Shown piece after piece: positions 53,548 through 61,179 of a stretch of 64,000 bases of DNA. The notes below the pieces were generated by a model. It saw nothing but the letters and a program-made list of their open reading frames with translations, was not told the origin of the DNA and made no database searches. Where the stretch lies: positions 3,239,001-3,303,000 of the forward strand of contig NZ_CP088247.1 in the NCBI RefSeq assembly GCF_021117295.1. Reading direction: 5' to 3'. Numbering within the stretch: position 1 is the first letter of the stretch; each line of letters starts with the position of its first letter. The stretch is from Methylorubrum sp. B1-46. GTDB lineage: Bacteria; Pseudomonadota; Alphaproteobacteria; Rhizobiales; Beijerinckiaceae. The translations under genes were made by a program, and so were the position numbers.

Positions 53548-55020
53548 TCAAGCGGTCGCGATGTCCTTGAGGTAGTGCGCGGCCGCCGTCCAATCGGCGG
53601 CGCCGGCGGCGAGGCCGACATAGCCGTCGGGGCGAACGAGATGCAGGCGCCCCGGCTCCGGATTTCTTCGCGGGGCGGGCTGGATCAGACCGGGGAAACG
53701 GGCGGCGAGCGCGGTCCCGCGTTCGGCATCCGCGGCATAGAGAACGAAGCGCGGGTCCGCGCCCGCACCGGGCGGGGGCCCGGCCGCATCCTCCGGCCGC
53801 CAGCGCCGGCCGGCACCCGGCCCGACCGAGAGCGCGGAGGCGGGATAGCCGGTCTCGATCTCGCTCATCGTCACCGCCATCCGCCGCCGCACCGCCGGAA
53901 GACCGAGGAGAAGTCGCAGCGCGGCGTTGCGGACGGCCTGGGCAACGGGGTTGGCGAGCGTCGCCATGGCGGTCAGCCGCCCGGCATTGCGCAGAACCAT
54001 CTCGCCGACGGCGTTACGCTCCGGGCTGTAGCTGTCGAGGAGGGTGGGGGTAGCCGCCCCGCGCGTCACCAGAGCGAGCTTCCAGGCGAGGTTCACCGCG
54101 TCCTGCATGCCGGTGTTCATGCCCTGTCCGCCGGCCGGGCTGTGGATATGCGCGGCGTCCCCCGCCAGGAACACGCGGCCGCGGCCGTATTCCGTGACCT
54201 TGCGCTCGTTGATGCGGAAACGGCTGAGCCAGACCGGATCGGAGACACGGATGCCGGGCCCGGCGCGGCTCTCGACCAGGGCCTGCACCTCGGCGAGCGT
54301 CGGGTCGGGCTTCGGCCGCCCGTCCGCCCGCCCGACCGTGGCGACGACGCGCGCCAGCCCATCCGGGATCGGGAAGATCACGAACGGCCCGTCCCGGTGA
54401 AGATAGACCGCGATCCTGTCGCCGGGCGGTGCCTCGGCGCCGTCGAGGCGGATGTCGGCCAACAGCCAGTCGTCGCCCTGCGCGGAGCCGCGGAAGGGCA
54501 GGCCGAGCCCGTGGCGCACGGCACTGTGGGCGCCGTCGCAGCCGATCAGGTAGGGCGTCTCCACCGTCTCCTGCCGTCCGCCCGGGTGCGAGAGCCGCGC
54601 CTCGACCCCTTTCAGCGCCGGAGAGAAGGCGAGAAGCTCGACCTCCCGCTCGACCGCGATCCCGAAGGTCCGCAGATGCTCGGCGAGCAAGCGCTCGGTG
54701 TCGCGCTGCGGGATCATCAGACCGAAAGCGTAGGGACTGGCGATGTCGGAGAAGTCGGGACCACCAAGCACTTGGCCGCCGCTGCGCAGGGTCGCGCCGC
54801 GGGCGCGCAGGCCCGCCGCGAGGAAGGCCTCGGTGCAGCCCATCCGGTCCATGAGTTCGAGGGTGCGCGACCAGACGACGAGGGCCTTGGAGGTCTGCGT
54901 CGCGTGGACGGCGCGGTCGATCAGCCGGACGCCGATACGATAGCGCGCCAGCTCGCAGGCGAGCGTCAGGCCGACCGGCCCGGCGCCGACGATCAGGACC
55001 TCTGCCATCCGCCCCGCCAT
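53548..55020 (-). CDS. FAD-dependent aromatic-ring hydroxylase
   Basis: A 490-residue group A flavoprotein monooxygenase of the phenol/PHBH type. LIVGAGPVGLTLACELARYR is the GxGxxG FAD motif, LIGCDGAHSAVRHGLGLPF is the DG motif, and GRVFLAGDAAHIHSPAGGQG is the GD motif; NTGMQDAVNLAWKL follows. A thioredoxin-like C-terminal tail is present as in 2,4-dichlorophenol and pentachlorophenol hydroxylases. The substrate is unknown. ATG 55020 is used; ATG 55008 is equally possible. It is divergent from queA. Confidence 0.88.
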   Translation of the reverse strand: MAGRMAEVLIVGAGPVGLTLACELARYRIGVRLIDRAVHATQTSKALVVWSRTLELMDRMGCTEAFLAAGLRARGATLRSGGQVLGGPDFSDIASPYAFGLMIPQRDTERLLAEHLRTFGIAVEREVELLAFSPALKGVEARLSHPGGRQETVETPYLIGCDGAHSAVRHGLGLPFRGSAQGDDWLLADIRLDGAEAPPGDRIAVYLHRDGPFVIFPIPDGLARVVATVGRADGRPKPDPTLAEVQALVESRAGPGIRVSDPVWLSRFRINERKVTEYGRGRVFLAGDAAHIHSPAGGQGMNTGMQDAVNLAWKLALVTRGAATPTLLDSYSPERNAVGEMVLRNAGRLTAMATLANPVAQAVRNAALRLLLGLPAVRRRMAVTMSEIETGYPASALSVGPGAGRRWRPEDAAGPPPGAGADPRFVLYAADAERGTALAARFPGLIQPAPRRNPEPGRLHLVRPDGYVGLAAGAADWTAAAHYLKDIATA

Positions 55021-55112
55021 CCGCCCTGTTTCCGAGGTTCATGCTGCTCCCGGCCGCCACCGGGATCAATCCGGCATTTGCGTCGCGCGTCCATCCGTGC
55101 TGATGCGCTGCG

Positions 55113-56201
55113 ATGCGCGTGGACCTGTTCGATTTCGAGTTGCCGGAGGCTGCGATCGCCCTGCGGCCGGCGAGCCCGCGCGACGCGAGCCGCCTGCTCG
55201 TGGTGCGCCCCGGCGCGCCCCTGGCGGATCGCGGCGTGCGCGACCTACCGGCTCTGCTCGATCCCGGCGACGCCCTCGTCTTCAACGACACGCGGGTGAT
55301 CCCGGCCCGCCTCTCCGGCATCCGCCACCGGGCGGGTGGTTCGGGGCAGCGCTGCGAGGCGATGCTGCACCTGCGCGAGGCGCCCGACCGCTGGCGCGCC
55401 TTCGCCCGGCCCGCCAAGCGCCTCGCCCCCGGCGACCGCATCCGCTTCGGAGGCGAGGGAGCCAGTGAAGTCTGTGCCCTCTCCGGCCTCGATGCCACGG
55501 TGGAGGAGCGGGGCGAGGGCGGCGAGATCCTGCTGCGCTTCGACCTCGCCGGGCCGGCGCTCGACGAGGCCATCGTCGGGCTCGGCGCCCTGCCGCTTCC
55601 CCCCTACATCGCCGGAAAGCGCCCTACCGACGCGCAGGACACGACCGACTACCAGACCGTCTACGCCCGCGAGCCCGGCGCGGTCGCCGCCCCCACCGCC
55701 GGCCTGCACTTCTCCGACGCGCTGCTCGCCAGCGTCGACGCGGCAGGGATCGAGCGGGTCCACGTGACCCTGCATGTCGGGGCCGGCACGTTCCTGCCCG
55801 TGAAGGCGGACGACACCGAGGCTCATCGGATGCATGCCGAGATCGGCCTTCTCGACGCGGCCACCGCCGCGCGGCTCAACGCGGTGCGGGCACGGGGCAA
55901 CCGGATCGTCGCGGTGGGCACCACCGCCCTGCGGCTCTTGGAGAGCGCCGCCGGGCCGGACGGCACGATCCGCCCGTTCTCGGGAGCCACCGACATCTTC
56001 ATCACGCCGGGCTACCGCTTCCGCGCGGTCGATGCTCTGGTGACGAACTTTCACCTGCCGCGCTCGACCCTGTTCATGCTGGTTTCGGCCTTCTCCGGCC
56101 TCGACACCATGCGCGCGGCCTACGCCCACGCGATTCAGTCCGGCTACCGCTTCTACTCCTACGGCGATGCCAGCCTGCTGTTCCCGGAGCGCGCGCCATG
56201 A
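55113..56201 (+). CDS. queA: S-adenosylmethionine:tRNA ribosyltransferase-isomerase QueA
   Basis: A 362-residue enzyme that moves the ribosyl part of SAM to preQ1 in tRNA, giving epoxyqueuosine. [70 protein letters not shown] and [20 protein letters not shown] are diagnostic. It is the first gene of a queA-nucleotidyltransferase-tgt operon; its stop overlaps the next start (ATGA). No preQ1 riboswitch-like structure was seen in the short leader. Confidence 0.96.
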   Translation: MRVDLFDFELPEAAIALRPASPRDASRLLVVRPGAPLADRGVRDLPALLDPGDALVFNDTRVIPARLSGIRHRAGGSGQRCEAMLHLREAPDRWRAFARPAKRLAPGDRIRFGGEGASEVCALSGLDATVEERGEGGEILLRFDLAGPALDEAIVGLGALPLPPYIAGKRPTDAQDTTDYQTVYAREPGAVAAPTAGLHFSDALLASVDAAGIERVHVTLHVGAGTFLPVKADDTEAHRMHAEIGLLDAATAARLNAVRARGNRIVAVGTTALRLLESAAGPDGTIRPFSGATDIFITPGYRFRAVDALVTNFHLPRSTLFMLVSAFSGLDTMRAAYAHAIQSGYRFYSYGDASLLFPERAP

Positions 56202-57040
56202 GCAGCCGGCGCCCGCCGCTGCGGGTCGACGTCGCCCGCACCGTCGACCGCTTCCTCGGCCTGATGGCGCGCGAGGGCGGGCCGCGGCTGCGCGGGCTCT
56301 ACCTCGTCGGCTCGGTGGCGCTCGGGGACTTTCGCTCCGGCCGCAGCAACATCGATTTCGTCGCGCTCCTCGAAGGCGCGCCGGGTGCCGCGCAGACGGA
56401 CGCGCTGGCACGGGTCCACGCTGCCCTGGCGCAAACCGACGGACCGCCCCTCGATGGGTTCTATCTGCCGATCGAGGCCCTGCGGCGGGCGCCGGAACCG
56501 GGTGCCGCAGTGCCGTTCAGCAGGGACGGCACACTGCGAACCGGCGCGCCCTGCGGCGAGGTCAATCCGCTGGTCTGGCGCTGTCTCGCCCGTGCCAACC
56601 GGCCGATCCTCGGCGCCACCCCCGCTGCCCTCGGCATCGCCGACGAGGACGCGCCGCTGCACGCGCATTGCCGCGCCGTGCTCGACGGGTCGTGGCGCCC
56701 CTGGATCGCACGATCCGAGGCCGCCCTCGCGCAAGCCGCTCCGGACGCGGATTGCGACGTGGACGCCCTCGAATACGGCGTTCTCGGCGTGAGCCGCCTC
56801 GTCTGCACCCTTGCCACCGGGCGGGTCGTCTCGAAGCGCGAGGGCGGCCGCTTCGTGCTCGACCGGCTGCCGGAGGCGCATCGAGAGGCGGTGTGGGACG
56901 CGCTCGACGCCCGCGACGACAGGCTGGATTTTGTCTCCCCGGCGCAGATGCGCGCCGGCCTCGACACGATGCGTTTCCTGATCGACGGCGCCCTGGGCTA
57001 TCAGGCCGGCGCACAAGGCCCCACAGTCCCGGACAGATGA
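56198..57040 (+). CDS. ANT(3'')-like nucleotidyltransferase inside the queuosine operon
   Basis: A 280-residue protein of the aminoglycoside adenylyltransferase type. [20 protein letters not shown] (residues 35-53) is the nucleotidyltransferase motif GSxxxGD...SxxD, and [20 protein letters not shown] plus [10 protein letters not shown] matches the AadA C-terminal helical domain. In AadA the active site reads SDID; here residue 51 is Asn (SNID), so one of the paired metal-binding Asp is missing. It overlaps queA and tgt by 4 bases each, so it is translated with queuosine genes. Substrate unknown. Confidence 0.75.
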   Translation: MSSRRPPLRVDVARTVDRFLGLMAREGGPRLRGLYLVGSVALGDFRSGRSNIDFVALLEGAPGAAQTDALARVHAALAQTDGPPLDGFYLPIEALRRAPEPGAAVPFSRDGTLRTGAPCGEVNPLVWRCLARANRPILGATPAALGIADEDAPLHAHCRAVLDGSWRPWIARSEAALAQAAPDADCDVDALEYGVLGVSRLVCTLATGRVVSKREGGRFVLDRLPEAHREAVWDALDARDDRLDFVSPAQMRAGLDTMRFLIDGALGYQAGAQGPTVPDR

Positions 57041-58176
57041 CAGACCCGCTCGACTTCTCCTTCACCGTCGCCGCCACCGACGGACAGGCCCGCACCGGCT
57101 ATGTCACGACACCGCGTGGAACCATCCGCACGCCGGCCTTCATGCCGGTGGGCACGGCCGCGACCGTCAAGGCGATGTACGCGGATCAGGTGCGCGATCT
57201 CGGCGCCGACGTGGTGCTCGGCAACACCTACCACCTGATGCTGCGCCCCGGCGCCGAGCGGATGGCGCGGTTGGGGGGCCTCCACCGCTTCATGCGCTGG
57301 AACGGCCCGATCCTCACGGATTCCGGCGGATTTCAGGTGATGTCGCTCTCCGCTCTCAGGAAGATCGATGAGGAGGGCGTGACCTTCCGCTCGCACATCG
57401 ACGGCACCGCCCACCGGATGAGCCCGGAGCGCTCGATCGAGATCCAGGGCCTGCTCGGCTCCGACATCCAGATGCAGCTCGACGAGTGCGTGCGCCTACC
57501 GGCCGAGCGGACGGAGATCGAGAAGGCGATGCACCTGTCGCTGCGCTGGGCCGAGCGCTGCCGCGTCGCCTTCGGCGAGCAGCCGGGCAAGGCGATGTTC
57601 GGCATCGTCCAGGGTGGCGACGTGCCGGAGCTGCGGGTCGAGAGCGCGCGGGCGCTGACCGACCTCGATCTCAAGGGCTACGCCATCGGCGGCCTCGCCG
57701 TCGGCGAGCCGCAGGCGGTGATGCTCGCCATGATCGAGACCGTGGAGCCGCACCTGCCGTTTGCCAAGCCGCGCTACCTCATGGGCGTCGGCACCCCCGA
57801 CGACCTGATGCAGTCGGTGATGCGCGGCATCGACATGTTCGATTGCGTGATGCCGACCCGCGCCGGCCGCCACGGCCTCGCCTATACGAGACACGGGCGG
57901 ATCAACCTGCGCAACGCCCGCCACGCCGAGGACACCCGGCCGCTGGACGAGGCCTCGGACTGCCCGGCGGCACGGGATTATTCCCGCGCCTATCTCCACC
58001 ACCTCGTCCGTTCGGACGAGATTCTGGGGATGATGCTGCTGACCTGGAACAACCTCGCCTATTATCAGGCGCTGATGGCCGGCATGCGAGCGGCAATTGC
58101 GGCCGGGCGGCTCGCCGACTTCGTGGCCGAGACCAAGGACGGCTGGGCGCGGGCCGAGGCCGCCGCGAAGGGCTGA
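57037..58176 (+). CDS. tgt: tRNA-guanine transglycosylase, zinc ligands missing
   Basis: A 379-residue bacterial-type Tgt that exchanges guanine-34 for preQ1. The general base Asp95 ([13 protein letters not shown]) and nucleophile Asp269 ([14 protein letters not shown]) are present, as are [10 protein letters not shown] and GGLAVGEP. The zinc site of the family (three Cys and one His) reads [17 protein letters not shown] and [10 protein letters not shown]: only Cys309 is kept, the other ligands being Ser307, Ala312 and Asn338. The surrounding fold is otherwise well conserved. ATG 57037 overlaps the previous stop. Confidence 0.95.
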   Translation: MTDPLDFSFTVAATDGQARTGYVTTPRGTIRTPAFMPVGTAATVKAMYADQVRDLGADVVLGNTYHLMLRPGAERMARLGGLHRFMRWNGPILTDSGGFQVMSLSALRKIDEEGVTFRSHIDGTAHRMSPERSIEIQGLLGSDIQMQLDECVRLPAERTEIEKAMHLSLRWAERCRVAFGEQPGKAMFGIVQGGDVPELRVESARALTDLDLKGYAIGGLAVGEPQAVMLAMIETVEPHLPFAKPRYLMGVGTPDDLMQSVMRGIDMFDCVMPTRAGRHGLAYTRHGRINLRNARHAEDTRPLDEASDCPAARDYSRAYLHHLVRSDEILGMMLLTWNNLAYYQALMAGMRAAIAAGRLADFVAETKDGWARAEAAAKG

Positions 58177-58204
58177 CGGCCGTGAGACGAGCCCGTCGCC
58201 GGCC

Positions 58205-58483
58205 TCAGCGGAGGTCGGCGCGCTTCTGGGCCTTGTTGTAGCTGGTGATCGCCGCCTGGCAGTTCGGCGAGAGCTTGGCCTTGTTCTGCTTGAAGCAGGC
58301 GCGCACCTCGGCGCTGTCGGGCGCGAACTCGCCGCAATAGCTCAGGTAATCCCCAGTGCAGTACTGCCGCAGGGCCTCGCGGTCGGCCGGCGCCGCCGCC
58401 GGGCCGGCAAGCGCGGCGCTGGTGGTGATCATCAGGGCGATGGTTGTGCGTACGATCATGGAACTCTCTACCGACTTCGACAT
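58205..58483 (-). CDS. Exported single-unit Cys-rich repeat protein
   Basis: A 92-residue secreted protein. A signal peptide (VRTTIALMITTSAALAGPA) precedes one copy of a cysteine-rich repeat: YCTGDYLSYCGEFAPDSAEV followed by RACFKQNKAKLSPNCQAAI, four Cys spaced as in GLG1-like repeats of Rhizobiales small periplasmic proteins. The Cys should form two disulfides. GGGAG lies 5 bases before ATG 58483; ATG 58459 is an alternative that gives a shorter n-region. It converges with tgt. Confidence 0.75.
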   Translation of the reverse strand: MSKSVESSMIVRTTIALMITTSAALAGPAAAPADREALRQYCTGDYLSYCGEFAPDSAEVRACFKQNKAKLSPNCQAAITSYNKAQKRADLR

Positions 58484-58666
58484 CACGGCTCCCGGCCGCC
58501 TTGGACAAGGCAGGGCACGAGCCTGACCCGGCATGGCCGAGCGGCCGGGTGTAGAGCCTGCCGATCGGGCGAGAGTGCGGCCGGCATGTGGCAGACCTCT
58601 TGGCAGGCCTCTTGGCAGGCCAAGCCCCTCGTTCGCCACGAAGAACCATCCATTCCCGGCCGCGGT

Positions 58667-59773
58667 TCACCGCCTTTCGGGCAAACGCCGCGTCTCGTTG
58701 TGCGCGTCCGGCGCATGCGCCAGAACCCGGTAAGCGCCTTCGGGATCGTCGCGCCCGCTCGCCTGCGCCGCCTTCAGACCCGCCACGATCCGCGCCGCGA
58801 TCGGCAAGCGGTAATGCAGCGGATCCCAGTAGTTCGTGTCCTGTATCGTGATCGGGGAGGGGATGCGGAAATCGACCACGGTCGCGCCGCGGCCCGCACC
58901 GATCCGCGTCACCTGCGTCTTGCAGGCTGTCTCCCGCGCCGCTTCGGGCGAGCCGGGCACGCCCTGCTGCGAGACGTGGACCGGCGGGAACACCACGAGT
59001 TTGCGGGTCTCGGCCGGCGCCTGCGCCAGGAGCGCGTCGAGCCAGCCGAGCGCCGGCATCGCCGCCGCGGCGGGCGTCGGCCGATAGCCCGGCTCGGCCT
59101 CGGCGGCGGCGTGGATCGCCTGGGCCGCGCGGAGATGCGCCTGCGCCCGCGCCGCGTCGTAGAGACCCTCCGGCGGGGTGAAGACCGCGTAGCCGTTCGC
59201 CGCCAGCCGTGTGCGGGCGAGCCCGAGCCGGTACAGCGCGCCCTCGACGGCGGTGCCGAGGCTCTGCCAGTTCACCTGCCGCACCGCGTCCCACACCGTG
59301 ATCGGCTGATAGAGCCAAGCGGGAAAGGCGCGAAACGTCAGGCGGCGCTCGTCCGCATCCGGCTCGCACCATGTCGGATCGATGCCGAACACGAGCGTCG
59401 TCGGCCGCTCGTGGCGCAGGTAAAGCCCGGCCAGCTCGCTCTGCTCGTAGGGCGTCGCCGCGTTCATCGACAGGTTGGCGAAGCGTCCGCCGAAGGCGCG
59501 GCCGAGATCGGCCGGGTCGAGCAGGCGCAGGGTCGAGGTGCCGAACACCGCCGCATCGTAGGCGCCGCTGCGCGCGACCTGCGGATACATGAAGCGCTGG
59601 TTGCCATCCATCAGCGGCCCCTGCGCCCGGCCGGGGCCGGCCCGCAATCCATAGGGATCGAGGGCGGCGATCAGGCCGATGCAGGCCAGGCCTGCCAGGG
59701 TCATCACGCTCAGGAACAGCAGGACGAAGCGCCGCCATTCCGGCGGCGAGCCCGCCAGGGTCGCACTCGTCAT
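58667..59773 (-). CDS. SGNH-like membrane-anchored protein, second copy
   Basis: A 368-residue protein with an N-terminal anchor (FVLLFLSVMTLAGLACIGLI), ALDPYG just after it, AAVFGTSTLRLLDPADLGRA (GTS in place of the GxSH block) and DTNYWDPLHYRLPIAARIV (C-terminal DxxHY). The layout is that of the protein at 22786-23805, including the LIDPYD/ALDPYG junction, so the two are distant paralogues. No MBOAT gene is adjacent here. A role in transferring acyl groups to an extracellular polymer is inferred. Confidence 0.72.
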   Translation of the reverse strand: MTSATLAGSPPEWRRFVLLFLSVMTLAGLACIGLIAALDPYGLRAGPGRAQGPLMDGNQRFMYPQVARSGAYDAAVFGTSTLRLLDPADLGRAFGGRFANLSMNAATPYEQSELAGLYLRHERPTTLVFGIDPTWCEPDADERRLTFRAFPAWLYQPITVWDAVRQVNWQSLGTAVEGALYRLGLARTRLAANGYAVFTPPEGLYDAARAQAHLRAAQAIHAAAEAEPGYRPTPAAAAMPALGWLDALLAQAPAETRKLVVFPPVHVSQQGVPGSPEAARETACKTQVTRIGAGRGATVVDFRIPSPITIQDTNYWDPLHYRLPIAARIVAGLKAAQASGRDDPEGAYRVLAHAPDAHNETRRLPERR

Positions 59774-59904
59774 CGGCTCACGTATCGACTCAACGGTTGG
59801 CGGCGCACCGAGCCGTGTTGACCCTCCCGCCCCGACCCCCTATTGCGAGCCCCACGCCCCGAGCGCAACCGGCCCGCCCTGCGGCGCCCATGCGAGCCGG
59901 GTGC

Positions 59905-59980
<76 letters not shown>

Positions 59981-59989
59981 CCGATTTAG

Positions 59990-60019
59990 CCCGTCCGGTC
60001 AACGACTTGGCGGGTTTTT
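59990..60019 (+). terminator. Likely terminator of tRNA-Lys
   Basis: CCCG and CGGG pair across 17 bases and are followed by TTTTT, 10 bases after the tRNA. The stem is short, so confidence is moderate. The rest of 59981-60376 has no gene apart from repeat copy 4. Confidence 0.5.
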
Positions 60020-60166
60020 CTATGCGCGAAACGCGCGGCATTGGGCTTGCAGCAGCCTGCAACACGGGCAGCTGATGTCGAACTTCGATCGGAAGCACCT
60101 CGAGCCGTGTTCGATCTGATTGCATCAGGCCGGATACGGCTCTAGGCCTTTGTTTCGCTGCGGTTT

Positions 60167-60194
60167 TTTCGACGAACCGGCATCCACTTCGTCG
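60167..60194. repeat. REP-like hairpin, copy 4, downstream of tRNA-Lys
   Basis: Arms CGACGAA/TTCGTCG enclose the loop CCGGCATCCAC; 28 bases are identical to copy 3 between flgF and flgG. Upstream GGCCTTTGTTTCGC resembles the flank of copy 2. Confidence 0.75.
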
Positions 60195-60376
60195 CAAGGC
60201 GCCCTGAAGGCCGCTCTCCATGCGACGACATTTGGGAGCAAGAGCCCCGAGGTGGAAGGCTTGCGATCAAGTCTCGAAGCTCGCCGGTTCCCGCCTGCCT
60301 AATCGACGCGTGCCATAGCCCACACGCATCGATCAGCCAGCCTCGCTGATCCTGGCGACCGTGCTACGGTCTCGTC

Positions 60377-60505
60377 ATGCCACGCTTCTCAGTCTTCTTC
60401 TGCGCCTCTGCCGCCCTGCTCACGGCCTATCTCGGGTGGTCGTATGCCCACGCCGATGAGGTGGAAGGCGCCGGGACGCCGGCCGTGGAGTGGCAGGCCC
60501 GATGA
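60377..60505 (+). CDS. Possible 42-residue exported peptide
   Basis: A 43-codon frame with a good signal peptide (RFSVFFCASAALLTAYLGWS, then AHA) and a short acidic mature part DEVEGAGTPAVEWQAR. No ribosome site precedes ATG 60377, which lowers confidence. A perfect 11-bp hairpin starts at its stop codon, which supports an expressed unit. Confidence 0.35.
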   Translation: MPRFSVFFCASAALLTAYLGWSYAHADEVEGAGTPAVEWQAR

Positions 60506-60598
60506 ACGCTGTCGGCTGACAGCGTTCAGGCCGTCCCGACGCCTCATGATGTCGTCGACCTCACCGCTGCTGAGGGCGTGGCCGCCTGCCTTGCCCAT
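60389..60598 (-). CDS. Possible small ORF with a strong ribosome site
   Basis: GAGGAG lies 6 bases before ATG 60598, an ideal ribosome site. The first 30 residues (GKAGGHALSSGEVDDIMRRR, DGLNAVSR) look like a real N-terminus; the remainder is Arg/Gly-rich and antisense to the possible exported peptide, so this may be the surviving 5' part of a decayed gene. Family unknown. Confidence 0.3.
   Translation of the reverse strand: MGKAGGHALSSGEVDDIMRRRDGLNAVSRQRSSGLPLHGRRPGAFHLIGVGIRPPEIGREQGGRGAEED
60503..60528. terminator. Perfect 11-bp hairpin at the stop of the 42-residue ORF
   Basis: TGAACGCTGTC-GGCT-GACAGCGTTCA. The TGA of the small plus-strand ORF is the first triplet of the stem. No T-run follows. 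Confidence 0.45.
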
Positions 60599-61179
60599 GA
60601 TGATCTCCTCGCGCGGCCCGCGGGGTCCGTTTCTCTACCGACCTTCAGCGTCGCGGCCGAGCACGGTGTGCTGCAGAGGCCGGGTCACAGCCCCCTGCGG
60701 AACCGCCGGAAGCGCGCGGATGAAGATGTCGCTCTGTCTCGACACGCGCGTCTGCGCCCGTTCCTCAAGAGCAAAGGCCGATTTGAGAGCCGCTTACCAC
60801 TCTTTGTTCAGCTTATAATCGTGATGCGTGCCCGGAAAGGGCGATACCGCGACAGAGCTGCGCGACGACAATACTCTGACGCCACGAGTCCAGCCCGGCG
60901 GTCGACTGGTGCTCAACCGGCGACGGGCGGACGCGCTGCTTCTTTTGAGGCTGATCCGCCCGACGGCCGGCGCGAAGCCACACCCGACGGCAACCCCTTC
61001 GCTGGCAGGACAACATTCGGTTGACCTGCGGGCTCAGCAGGGTAGAAATCCTACCAGTCCGGGTATCCGCTATGCTGCGCCCGACTTCAACGACCCGGAA
61101 CTGACGACCTCTGCGGAATCGTCGTCACGGTCGTCGGCCGGCATGTCTCAAATGTCGGTCTCATCCGCATGCGGGCTCT
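60599..61179. other. Gene-poor stretch
   Basis: Frames on both strands between the small ORFs and the M48 gene lack ribosome sites, domains and consistent coding character. Together with 59981-60376 this makes about 1.2 kb of near-empty DNA downstream of a tRNA gene, but no integrase, transposase or attachment-site repeat was found. Confidence 0.45.

Noticed and set aside
55021..55112. preQ1 riboswitch before queA
   Set aside because: The 92-base leader has no convincing preQ1 pseudoknot pattern.
58597..58620. Two tandem 12-bp repeats CCTCTTGGCAGG
   Set aside because: Only two copies, likely simple slippage; too little to call an element.
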